From assembly GCF_000002595.2 (NCBI RefSeq), contig NC_057009.1:2071346-2135345 (forward strand): 64,000 nt of DNA. The letters are read 5' to 3'. Below, piece by piece: positions 1 to 11,300 of the stretch. The translations under genes were made by a program, and so were the position numbers. This DNA is from Chlamydomonas reinhardtii. Lineage: Eukaryota > Chlorophyta > Chlorophyceae > Chlamydomonadales > Chlamydomonadaceae. The notes beneath the pieces were generated by a model. The model was given only the letters and a program-made list of their open reading frames with translations, made no database searches and was not told the origin of the DNA. Position 1 is the stretch's first letter. Each line of letters opens with the position of its first letter.

Positions 1-94
1 GAATCTCTGTTATCGCAATGAGGCCGCCCGATACCAATCCGCTCCCCCGCAGTGCCGACTTCTGCGCCCCGCCCCCACCCCAGTTTGGGCTGGT

Positions 95-98
<4 letters not shown>

Positions 99-156
<58 letters not shown>

Positions 157-214
157 TCTTTGCGCAATGTTTTCCTTGTGCTCTTTAACACACACACACA
201 CACACACACACACA
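99..214. repeat. (AC)n microsatellites in intron
   Basis: Two AC tracts, about 99-155 and 188-214, lie in the intron just upstream of the first readable exon of the CCDC17-like gene. They generate His/Thr-rich open frames with no coding meaning. Confidence 0.95.
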
Positions 215-250
215 CCTCACCCCCGCCCCACGTGCACCCCACGCCCACAG

Positions 251-2237
251 CGGTGCTGCCCAGCAGTGATGTGGAGCTGATGGACTGGATCGACAAGGCG
301 TTGCAGACCGGCACCTCGCCGGGTAGGGGTAGGGATGCGGGGAGGGGGGGGGTTAGGTAGGTAGCCATTCATGTAAAACGAGTCAAATTACAATTATGGG
401 GGCGGGTGCGGGGAGGTTGCGGGAGGAGAGATGGCACTGGTGCAAGAGGCCACAAGGGGGAAGACCAACATGCAGGACAAAGGCCGTGTGTATCCCCTCG
501 ACCCAAAACTACCACAAACCACAACAACCACCCACAACCACCACAACTACCACAGGCCCGGATCCCAATGACCGCCCCCTCAACTACAACCGCTCCTCCG
601 AGTACTACCACGACCTGGGCTTCTGGGTGGCGGTGGACGGCGCCCTGCGGCTGCAGCGCAACCTGCCCGCCGCCGCGCTGGTCACCTTCGCGCCGCCCGG
701 CAGCTTCTACCAGGACAGCCCCATCACAGATGACGTACAGGTGGGCGTGGGGGTGGGGCTAGGGTGGTGTGGAATGGAGGAGGCTGCAGGGTGTATGGGG
801 GCTTGGGTGGAGGGGGTGGGAGGGTGCCCGACCGCGCCTATCCTGACACGCGCCCCGCGAGATGACACGACACGCAGCCTCCTCTCCCACCCCGCCCCTG
901 CATCCTCGTGTCTCTTTGCCTCTTACTGGAAGTGGCGGAACAACATACACACAAACACACGCAAGCAAACACGCACACACACACATGTACTCGTGTCGTC
1001 TGTTGCGTTCTGACGATGGTGTATGCGCCGCGACCCCGCTCCCCCTCCTCCGCCGCCCCCTCCCTCCCCAACCACACACCCCCGCCCCCCCCCCTCCCCC
1101 TCCCCCCCGCCCGCCTCCGCCGCAGGTCACACTGGACTATGACATGACCGCCCCGCTGGCCAACCCGCGCTGGACCGACGGCTACGTGCACTTTAGCGGC
1201 GTGCTGCACGAGCCGGGACTGTGCGTGATCGTGGACGTGCGGTGAGAAGGTGGAGGGGGGCGGGTTGTAGATGCCAGCCCAAACTAAACCGAACCAAGCT
1301 TAAACGAGCGGAGCACAGGTAGAGGCGTTAGTTGCAGGTGATAGTACTTATGGGGGCTTGTAGACGCCAGCCCGAACTAAACCGAACCCAATGCAACAGA
1401 GCGACGGGGTGGGGCAGGATGAGCAAGGGGAAAGGGGGGCAGGGGGCGGAGCCGGGAGGCGCACGCGACACGCAGTGCTGTCAATCAAGGGAACAGACTC
1501 CGTTTCGCATGGACATCAGCCGTTTCCGGGGCACTGGAGTTTGCGCTCCGGACAGCCGAGCTATCCGGTTGGCAGATAAGCCCCCCACCCCCTCCACCCC
1601 GGTGCGCAACGGCAACCCCTGCTTCCAACCTCCAACCCCAACCCCCACGTGCCCAGGCTGGTGGTTCCCTCCACCGGCACTTCCGCGCCCGCGGGCTGGA
1701 CTGCTGTGCGCCTGTTTGAGCGCGAGGGGCAGTTCGTCGCCAGCGGTCACTACCACCTGCCGCTGTTCGCGGGAGTGCCCTCGCGCTTCCTGCTGCAGGT
1801 GCGGCGGCGGCGGCCGTGGGGGGTGGGGGGGGGGTTGTAGATACCAGCCCAAGGTAAACCAAACCTGGCTTGAGGTAGCAAAGCGCAGGCAGAGGGGGGA
1901 GGAAGCCGTTCATGGAGAATGTCAAGTGATTTGGGGGGGTGATTGGCAGCATGGAGAGGGTGGGTAACTGAGAGCAGCAGCGCGCTGGACAGCCTGTTAT
2001 GCCGCGTGAGAAAGCATTTAAGTGCGGTAGAATGCGATGGAAGCGACCCCGGTCGAGACCCAATGTCTTGCGTCAATGCTGCATCCCCCACACCCTCTCA
2101 ACTGCCCATATGACAGGAGATTGCGGCCAAGGGTGATCTGGACACAGTGATTGCCAACCAGCTGAAGGTGGGGGGCGGGCGGGGACGGATACACATACAC
2201 ATCCCGAGCTTGCGGCGTGCAGGTGTATGTGTATGTG

Positions 2238-2292
<55 letters not shown>

Positions 2293-3949
2293 CATCTTCT
2301 TACTTGCGCTTCATCCTGTCAGCATAGCTGCGTCCAATTCCTTTATGTCTTGGCCTCGTGTGTGGGGCTGCGGCTCCTGCAGATCGGGCGGCTCAAGATC
2401 CACGAGGAGTGCGGCAGTGTGCTGGTGAGCCGGCGGGGGGCACACAGCAGGACGGGCTGGCGCAGTATGGCACACGTGCGCACACACACACACACACACA
2501 CACACATGATCCCCCCCCCCACACACACACACACGCATGCCCCTCCCTCGCCCCCACACACACACTCGCAGCTGCGCATCATGGACGTGTCGCGTGAGGG
2601 CCAGATGGAGGCGCCCGCCACGCTGGCCCCACTGGCGCTGCTGCGGCGGCCGCAGTACATGCAGCTGGCGCCGGCGCTGGGGCCCAAGCACTATGCGGCC
2701 ATGTGCAAAGAGGTGGGGGCGGGTTAGGGAAGGGGGCGGCAGAGGGTGTGGTGGGAGGGGATGGTCTCCACCATTCCCCGTATCAGAGCTTGGAGGGGGA
2801 TGGATTATGGTAGGGGTTGAGCGAGTTTCGGACCAGCACCTTCTTTCTTCAAGGTCGTTCATTGTGCGTGGCAAACACGCAGGTGAAGAACAAGACGTAC
2901 GCCCAGGCCAAGCCCAAGAACCTGAGTGATGACGTCTGGATCGAAATGATCAACGACACAATCATCAAGGCAAGCCTATGAGCGGGTGGGGAAACTGAAA
3001 AATCATCGGTGACGGGAGAGGGTTCTACTTTTGGTTGGAGAGGGCAGGCAAGGCAGCAGCAATGCAGCCGCAAGCCGCAAAGCTTGCTGACTCGCTGCTT
3101 GGGGACCGATGCTGACAAGGACCACCCACTCCGTGCGCGCTTTAGGTCGCGGGTCTGGACGGCGGCGAGGACGAAGAAGACGTGGATGCAGGCGAGGAGG
3201 CGAGCCTGGCGGCGGCAGGCATCAGCCCGGGGCCCGGCGGCGGCGGCGGCGGCGCCACACCGCAGCAGCGGCGGACTGCTGGCAGCCGCCGCGGCGGCGG
3301 CAGCGCGGCGCAGCAGCCACTGGCGCCGATCGCCACGCCACTCCTCTCGTCCGGAGCGCCCATGGGCCCAGGCTCCGGCGGCGGCGCCGCTCCTGCGGCA
3401 GGGCCGGGCGGCGTCGCGCCTGCCCCGGGGTCGCTGTCGGCACCGCCGCCGCCGGCTCCTGGCGCCGGCATGGCGCCGCAGCCCGGGCAGGCGTGGCCCA
3501 TGCCGTTCGGCGCGTTCCGGCCGCCGTACCCGTACCCCATGTACCGCCCGCCCATGATGTTTCCGTACGGCATGCCGCCGTACATGATGGGGGCGATGGG
3601 CGGAATGGGCGGAATGGGCGGAATGGGGGGGATCGGAATGCCGATTGCAATGGGCGGGATGGGCGGCGGCATGCCCATGGGGATGGGGATGGGAGGCATG
3701 GGCATGGCCGGTGGGATGGGCGGTATGCCGATGGGGGCGCCGGGCATGAATGGGATGGTGATGCCAGGGATGCCTCAGCAGCAGATGCAGCAGATGCAGC
3801 AGCAGCAGCAGATGCAGATGCAGCAACCTGGGGCAGCGGCTGGCGGGGGCGGCATGGTGGCGGCGGGGCAGGGCGTGCCGCCGCCGTCGGCACAGCCTGG
3901 GGCAGCTGCGCCAGGAGGCGCACCTGGGGCGGCGCAGCCACCAGGGTAG
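251..3949 (+). CDS. CCDC17-like / C2-like protein, 3' part of gene (5' end outside window)
   Basis: Nine in-phase exons are visible: 251-322, 556-740, 1126-1241, 1657-1798, 2117-2167, 2383-2424, 2572-2712, 2883-2969 and 3146-3949 (stop). All introns are GT-AG except 2970-3145, which starts AAG|GCAAGC and is a GC-AG intron. The first part reads as a folded beta-rich region (YYHDLGFWVAVDGAL, then GWTAVRLFEREGQFVASGHY). Its spacing and wording recall the C-terminal part of animal CCDC17, a poorly known coiled-coil protein; this is from memory and tentative. A short charged helical stretch follows (VKNKTYAQAKPKNLSDDVW). The last exon then encodes an acidic patch and about 250 residues rich in Gly, Pro, Ala and Met, with GGM repeats and QQM runs. 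That tail looks disordered. Function unknown. Earlier exons must lie upstream of the window; nothing before base 251 could be read confidently as coding. Confidence 0.75.
1262..1325 (+). repeat. Intron-resident dispersed repeat, copy 1
   Basis: Starts about 20 bases after the donor at 1242. Core GGGTTGTAGATGCCAGCCC is followed by a run of AAACTAAACC type and then GAGCGGAGCACAGGTAGAGG. Related copies lie at 1357-1389 (partial), 1832-1899, 22411-22467 (minus strand, in an intron of the ABC-F gene), and a short antisense piece near 80-100. Confidence 0.7.
1832..1899 (+). repeat. Intron-resident dispersed repeat, copy 2
   Basis: Lies about 33 bases after the donor at 1799. It matches the copy at 1262 through the core (GTAGATACCAGCCC) and ends in a related GCGCAGGCAGAGGGG tail, with several differences between. 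Confidence 0.65.
2240..2506. repeat. (GT)n then (CA)n tracts in adjacent introns
   Basis: A GT tract at about 2240-2291 lies in the intron 2168-2382. A CA tract at about 2480-2506, continued by shorter CA runs, fills the next intron up to its acceptor at 2571. On the sense strand the CA runs sit on the acceptor side, a placement repeated in several other genes of this window. Confidence 0.9.
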
Positions 3950-4717
3950 AGATACGTCGCTAGACGTCGCAGAGCTTAAAGCCGAGGCCGGGGCAGGGCA
4001 GTGTTGCAAACTGCATGGTGGGCAAGAAAACAGGAGGAGGCAATGTGCTGGGCCAGGGCTCCCGCCTTGCGTTTTATTAAATGATGTGACCCATTCATTC
4101 ATTCCTGCACTGTCACTGTCACTATTTCCAGGGTGTGACTGTATGCGCTTGGCCCATGGATCAGCCGGAGTGGGAATGTGCGCGAGTACGGTAGATGGTC
4201 ATCTCCAAAGGGAACGGACATCGGCCTGTTCAGGAACTTGACACATCATGTCGGCATACCGTATGTTGTCTCGCTCCCCGCATTGCAACAACAGCGGTGC
4301 TGTGGGCACACGAAGCGGTGATGTGGCGGTGCTGCTGTGTAGCGGCGGGCCAGGTCTCGGTAGTCAGTACGCTCCGACCTCACTATCCCAGGGTCGCCCC
4401 AGCCGGCAAATACCGTGCGTGGCGCGTCGGTGCGGCAGGTGTTTTGCGGGTGGCCGTATGCGCCCAGGCGGCGCAATAAAGCTTGTAACAAGTGGGCGAC
4501 CAAGGTGGTTAGAGGGCCCGCCGGCCCGCACCTTGGCCCGCACTGCAACAGCGTATTCAAGCCTTCCACTGCCCCAGGCCTTGTTCAAAGCTCGTTCCCT
4601 TCTGGCACATCGGACCGCGGGCCGGCTTGGCGAGTTGGCGAGTTGGCGCTCTGAAACACTCATTTTGGATACCTGGGAATTTGGGATTCTGGGGCGTGCG
4701 CACGGGCTTGTGCCACC
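3950..4717. other. 3' UTR of CCDC17-like gene and flank
   Basis: No gene seen. TGTAA at 4484-4488, the usual volvocine poly(A) signal, would give a 3' UTR of about 540 bases. Confidence 0.5.
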
Positions 4718-5174
4718 CAGCGCTCGTATCTTACGAAGGCAGGGGCGGCGTCAGTGGCCGAATTCCTTAAAATGGCTTCGTTCACCCCCAAAACTTTTTC
4801 CGGGGGCTCCGCCCCCGACCCGCACGATGTCGACACCGACACGACACGCCCACTCCTCCCCTGCTTCCCGCCGACCCAACCTCACTCTCCCGCCAGGTAA
4901 AAAAGTGTCTCCCGCCGTCAACACCCATAGATACAGCCCTTTGAGCCTTCTTACCATATGCCACGCAGGTTTCGGCCGTGGAGTAGCCGCTGGAACCCCC
5001 TGTCCTTGGCCAAAAGTGGCCGAAATCCCAAAAATGTCTTCGTCTGTTTGCAGAAAGACCCCCCAAGATCCCGTGCGTTTTGGCCGAAATTCCAAGTCAA
5101 GGTCAAAAACATTTCGTCCGCCAGAGGCCTTTTTGGGCAAATTTCGTTCCGAACGAAGGAAGATACGAGCGCTG
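4718..5174. mobile_element. Non-autonomous hAT-like DNA transposon (MITE), 457 bp
   Basis: The left end at 4718-4732 is CAGCGCTCGTATCTT and the right end at 5160-5174 is its exact reverse complement. The bases just outside, 4710-4717 and 5175-5182, are both GTGCCACC, a perfect 8-bp target-site duplication. Eight-base duplications and ends starting CAG are typical of the hAT superfamily. The interior has no transposase-like frame, so this is a short non-autonomous element mobilised in trans. It holds a GC hairpin (GGGGGCTCCGCCCCC, about 4803-4817). Intact ends and duplication suggest a fairly recent insertion. The family name is unknown to me. Confidence 0.85.
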
Positions 5175-5365
5175 GTGCCACCTCCCTTGTGCCCCCCAGG
5201 CTACATCCCACATGATCGTACTGTACCGCTATTGCATCACCCTGTTAAGTAACCAATACAGGTGTTCGGACGAGTAAAAGGGTAACCATGGCAACCTGCG
5301 TACCCGTTGCATACGGCTCCCGTAATCTACCCAACAGGCGAACAGAAGCTTCCCGCATGAAGCAT

Positions 5366-8300
5366 GAATCACCGCCGCCGCCGCTCGGTAAGCCAGTCAT
5401 GGGCCCGGCGTGTGACCGGGCGCAGCCCGGCTGCCGGCGTCGTAATACGGGACACTCATGCGACATGTCAGCTGCTGTGCACAAGAGGGTCCAGGGCATG
5501 TGGTTGTGTGCGCGCAGGAGTGCGTGCCGTTGAGAGCGTGTGGGCGTGCCCGCTGCTGCGGGGCAGCGTGTGCAGCACAAGTGCCCCGGAGGCTGTGCGG
5601 CGCGCCTGCCCCGCCCCGCAGTGTCAAGCTACACTAGGTGGCATGCAAACACGGCACTCAGCCCGACATAATTAGCGGTGCCCTGACCACACGGTGGCCG
5701 GGCGCCCAGAAGCCCCTCCCGGCGCATTGCCCATCGACGGGCCCAGCGCCTGTGTGGCGGCCCCACAAATGCCCCAACCTGCATGGACTAGGCTGATGAC
5801 CATAGATGCATGCCCACAGCATACTGGCTGGGCAGGGCGCACATCGCTGGTTCGCGTGTGGGCATGTCGGCATGGTTGGCGGGTCCGCATCTTGGAATGA
5901 GTCCGCCTACCCCCACTTCAAGGTATCTTGTTTGCGGTCTTTTACATAAACGTATATGCTGACAGGAGTATGGAGGAACCGACGCCATGAAAGTGGCGAC
6001 TTTTAGGCTGACCTTGCGTGGCTCGCGCGAGGGTCGGTCGCGCTGGAAAGGCGAAAACAATTCATGGCAGCAGCCCCGAGGCCACTTGACCCACACGCAA
6101 CAGAGATACACATTATATATGTAATATGAAATACTCGCATAGGCAAGCAGCCGCATGGCACAGGTGTGCCACGCCGTGCCGTCGCCGGCGGCCCTCGCCG
6201 CGCCACCTCGGGGCCACCGGGGCCCGCCCGGCCCCTCCGCCGCGTGCAAAGTGGGTCCCTGGGCTCCCAGCTAGCTTGCACTATGAGGCCAGCAGCCGCC
6301 ACTGCAGTCGCGCCCGGCAGGGCACAGCATGCAGGAGCCCAGGCCGCGGCGCCATGGTGGGGCCCTGAGCGCTGCCCAGCCAGGCGAGCAGACGCTCTTG
6401 TGCCATAGACCGGCGCCCACAGGGGCCGTAAGGCTATGTGACAAGGCTGTGATATACATCAGTGACAGAGGCCAGCGAAATGGGTGATATCAAGCCCGTA
6501 TGATGTACACACGTCCCTCTCACCTTCCTCTCACCCTGCATCACCGCCGCCGCCGCCGCTTGGTAAGCCAGTCACGGGCCCGGCGTGCGACCGGGCGCAG
6601 CCGGGCTGCCGGCGTCATAATACGGGAAACATATGTGACAATGTCAGCTGCTGTGCACAAGAGGGTCCAGGGCATGTGGTTGTGGCGTGGCGCGCAGGAG
6701 TGCATGCCGTTGTGGGTGTGCGTGTGGGCGTGCCCGCTGCGGGGCAGCGTGTGCAGCACAAGTGCCCCGGAGGCTGTGCGGCGCGCCTGCCCCGCCCCGC
6801 AGTGTCAAGCTACACTAGGTGGCATGCAAACACGGCACTCAGCCCGACATTACTAGCGGTGCCCTGACCAAACGGTGGCCGGGCGCCCGGAAGCCCCTCC
6901 CGGCGCAGTGCCCTTCGACGGGCCCAGCGCCTGTGTGGCGGCCCCACAAATGCCCCAACCTGCATGGACTAGGCTGATGACCATAGGCGCGTGCCCACAG
7001 CATACTGGCTGGGCAGGGCGCGCATCGCTGGTTCGCGTGTGGGCATGTCGGCATGGTTGGCGCCGGTCCGCATCTTGGAATGAGTCGGCCTACCCCCACT
7101 TCAAGGTGTCTTGTTTGCGGTCTTTTACATAAACGTATATGCTGATAGGAGTATGGAGGAACCGACGCCATGAAAGTGGCGACTTTTAGCCTGACCTTGT
7201 GTGGCTCGCGCGAGGGTCGGGCCGCTGGAAAGGCGAAAACAATTCATGGCAGCAGCCCCGAGGCCACTTGACCCACACGCAACAGAGATACACATTATAT
7301 ATGTAATATGAAATACTCGCATAGGCAAGCAGCCGCATGGCACAGGTGTGCCACGCCGTGCCGTCGCCGGCGGCCCTCGCCGCGCCACCTCGGGGCCACC
7401 GGGGCCCGCCCGGCCCCTCCGCCGCGTGCACAGTGGGTCCCTGGGCTCCCAGCTAGCTTGCACTATGAGGCCAGCAGCCGCCACTGCAGTCGCGCCCGGC
7501 AGGGCATAGCACGTAGGAGCCCAGGCCGCGGCGCCATGGTGGGGCCCTGGCGCTGCCCAGCCAGGCGAGCAGACGCTCTTGTGCCATAGACCGGCGCCCA
7601 CAGGGGCCGTAAGACTATGTGACAAGGCTGTGATATACATCAGTGACAGAGGCCAGCGAAAGGGGTGACATCAAGCCCGTATGATGTACACACGTCCCTC
7701 TCACCTTCCTCTCACCTGCTCCACCGCTGCCACCGCCGCTTGGTAAGCCAGTCACGGGCCCGGCGTGCGACCGGGCGCAGCCCGGCTGCCAGCGTCATAA
7801 TACGGGAAACATATGTGACAATGTCAGCTGCTGTGCACAAGAGGGTCCAGGGCATGTGGTTGTGGCGTGGCGCGCAGGAGTGCATGCCGTTGTGGGTGTG
7901 CGTGTGGGCGTGCCCGCTGCGGGGCAGCGTGTGCAGCACAAGTGCCCCGGAGGCTGTGCGGCGCGCCTGCCCCGCCCCGCAGTGTCAAGCTACACTAGGT
8001 GGCATGCAAACACGGCACTCAGCCCGACATTACTAGCGGTGCCCTGACCAAACGGTGGCCGGGCGCCCGGAAGCCCCTCCCGGCGCAGTGCCCTTCGACG
8101 GGCCCAGCGCCTGTGTGGCGGCCCCACAAATGCCCCAACCTGCATGGACTAGGCTGATGACCATAGGCGCGTGCCCACAGCATACTGGCTGGGCAGGGCG
8201 CGCATCGCTGGTTCGCGTGTGGGCATGTCGGCATGGTTGGCGCCGGTCCGCATCTTGGAATGAGTCGGCCTACCCCCACTTCAAGGTGTCTTGTTTGCGG

Positions 8301-11300
8301 TCTTTTACATAAACGTATATGCTGATAGGAGTATGGAGGAACCGACGCCATGAAAGTGGCGACTTTTAGCCTGACCTTGTGTGGCTCGCGCGAGGGTCGG
8401 GCCGCTGGAAAGGCGAAAACAATTCATGGCAGCAGCCCCGAGGCCACTTGACCCACACGCAACAGAGATACACATTATATATGTAATATGAAATACTCGC
8501 ATAGGCAAGCAGCCGCATGGCACAGGTGTGCCACGCCGTGCCGTCGCCGGCGGCCCTCGCCGCGCCACCTCGGGGCCACCGGGGCCCGCCCGGCCCCTCC
8601 GCCGCGTGCACAGTGGGTCCCTGGGCTCCCAGCTAGCTTGCACTATGAGGCCAGCAGCCGCCACTGCAGTCGCGCCCGGCAGGGCATAGCACGTAGGAGC
8701 CCAGGCCGCGGCGCCATGGTGGGGCCCTGGCGCTGCCCAGCCAGGCGAGCAGACGCTCTTGTGCCATAGACCGGCGCCCACAGGGGCCGTAAGACTATGT
8801 GACAAGGCTGTGATATACATCAGTGACAGAGGCCAGCGAAAGGGGTGACATCAAGCCCGTATGATGTACACACGTCCCTCTCACCTTCCTCTCACCTGCT
8901 CCACCGCTGCCACCGCCGCTTGGTAAGCCAGTCACGGGCCCGGCGTGTGACCGGGCGCAGCCCGGCTGCCGGCGTCGTAATACGGGACACTCATGCGACA
9001 TGTCAGCTGCTGTGCACAAGAGGGTCCAGGGCATGTGGTTGTGTGCGCGCAGGAGTGCGTGCCGTTGAGAGCGTGTGGGCGTGCCCGCTGCTGCGGGGCA
9101 GCGTGTGCAGCACAAGTGCCCCGGAGGCTGTGCGGCGCGCCTGCCCCGCCCCGCAGTGTCAAGCTACACTAGGTGGCATGCAAACACGGCACTCAGCCCG
9201 ACATAATTAGCGGTGCCCTGACCACACGGTGGCCGGGCGCCCAGAAGCCCCTCCCGGCGCATTGCCCATCGACGGGCCCAGCGCCTGTGTGGCGGCCCCA
9301 CAAATGCCCCAACCTGCATGGACTAGGCTGATGACCATAGATGCATGCCCACAGCATACTGGCTGGGCAGGGCGCACATCGCTGGTTCGCGTGTGGGCAT
9401 GTCGGCATGGTTGGCGGGTCCGCATCTTGGAATGAGTCGGCCTACCCCCACTTCAAGGTATCTTGTTTGCGGTCTTTTACATAAACGTATATGCTGACAG
9501 GAGTATGGAGGAACCGACGCCATGAAAGTGGCGACTTTTAGCCTGACCTTGCGTGGCTCGCGCGAGGGTCGGTCGCGCTGGAAAGGCGAAAACAATTCAT
9601 GGCAGCAGCCCCGAGGCCACTTGACCCACACGCAACAGAGATACACATTATATATGTAATATGAAATACTCGCATAGGCAAGCAGCCGCATGGCACAGGT
9701 GTGCCACGCCGTGCCGTCGCCGGCGGCCCTCGCCGCGCCACCTCGGGGCCACCGGGGCCCGCCCGGCCCCTCCGCCGCGTGCAAAGTGGGTCCCTGGGCT
9801 CCCAGCTAGCTTGCACTATGAGGCCAGCAGCCGCCACTGCAGTCGCGCCCGGCAGGGCACAGCATGCAGGAGCCCAGGCCGCGGCGCCATGGTGGGGCCC
9901 TGAGCGCTGCCCAGCCAGGCGAGCAGACGCTCTTGTGCCATAGACCGGCGCCCACAGGGGCCGTAAGGCTATGTGACAAGGCTGTGATATACATCAGTGA
10001 CAGAGGCCAGCGAAAGGGGTGATATCAAGCCCGTATGATGTACACACGTCCCTCTCACCTTCCTCTCACCTGCTCCACCGCCGCCGCCGCTCGGTAAGCC
10101 AGTCATGGGCCCGGCGTGTGACCGGGCGCAGCCCGGCTGCCAGCGTCATAATACGGGAAACATATGTGACAATGTCAGCTGCTGTGCACAAGAGGGTCCA
10201 GGGCATGTGGTTGTGGCGTGGCGCGCAGGAGTGCATGCCGTTGTGGGTGTGCGTGTGGGCGTGCCCGCTGCGGGGCAGCGTGTGCAGCACAAGTGCCCCG
10301 GAGGCTGTGCGGCGCGCCTGCCCCGCCCCGCAGTGTCAAGCTACACTAGGTGGCATGCAAACACGGCACTCAGCCCGACATTACTAGCGGTGCCCTGACC
10401 ACACGGTGGCCGGGCGCCCGGAAGCCCCTCCCGGCGCAATGCCCTTCGACGGGCCCAGCGCCTGTGTGGCGGCCCCACAAATGCCCCAACCTGCATGGAC
10501 TAGGCTGATGACCATAGGCGCTTGCCCACAGCATACTGGCTGGGCAGGGCGCGCATCGCTGGTTCGCGTGTGGGCATGTCGGCATGGTTGGCGGGTCCGC
10601 ATCTTGGAATGAGTCGGCCTACCCCCACTTCAAGGTGTCTTGTTTGCGGTCTTTTACATAAACGTATATGCTGATAGGAGTATGGAGGAACCGACGCCAT
10701 GAAAGTGGCGACTTTTAGCCTGACCTTGTGTGGCTCGCGCGAGGGTCGGGCCGCTGGAAAGGCGAAAACAATTCATGGCAGCAGCCCCGAGGCCACTTGA
10801 CCCACACGCAACAGAGATACACATTATATATGTAATATGAAATACTCGCATAGGCAAGCAGCCGCATGGCACAGGTGTGCCACGCCGTGCCGTCGCCGGC
10901 GGCCCTCGCCGCGCCACCTCGGGGCCACCGGGGCCCGCCCGGCCCCTCCGCCGCGTGCACAGTGGGTCCCTGGGCTCCCAGCTAGCTTGCACTATGAGGC
11001 CAGCAGCCGCCACTGCAGTCGCGCCCGGCAGGGCATAGCACGTAGGAGCCCAGGCCGCGGCGCCATGGTGGGGCCCTGGCGCTGCCCAGCCAGGCGAGCA
11101 GACGCTCTTGTGCCATAGACCGGCGCCCACAGGGGCCGTAAGACTATGTGACAAGGCTGTGATATACATCAGTGACAGAGGCCAGCGAAAGGGGTGACAT
11201 CAAGCCCGTATGATGTACACACGTCCCTCTCACCTTCCTCTCACCTGCTCCACCGTTGCCACCGCCGCTTGGTAAGCCAGTCACGGGCCCGGCGTGCGAC

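Noticed and set aside
52-360. His/Thr-repeat open frames, here and near 2098, 2227, 21481 and 32189
   Set aside because: They are translations of (CA)n/(GT)n tracts inside introns.
2849-4102. 417-codon minus-strand frame
   Set aside because: It is antisense to the Gly/Met-rich exon of the CCDC17-like gene. The Arg/His/Ala composition is what the complement of that GC-rich exon gives.
7125-7640. 171-codon minus-strand frame repeated in each B monomer of the satellite
   Set aside because: It is intact only where monomers are nearly identical and is disrupted by indels in A copies. Its composition is that of random GC-rich DNA with no family features. Persistence reflects sequence homogenisation rather than selection on protein.
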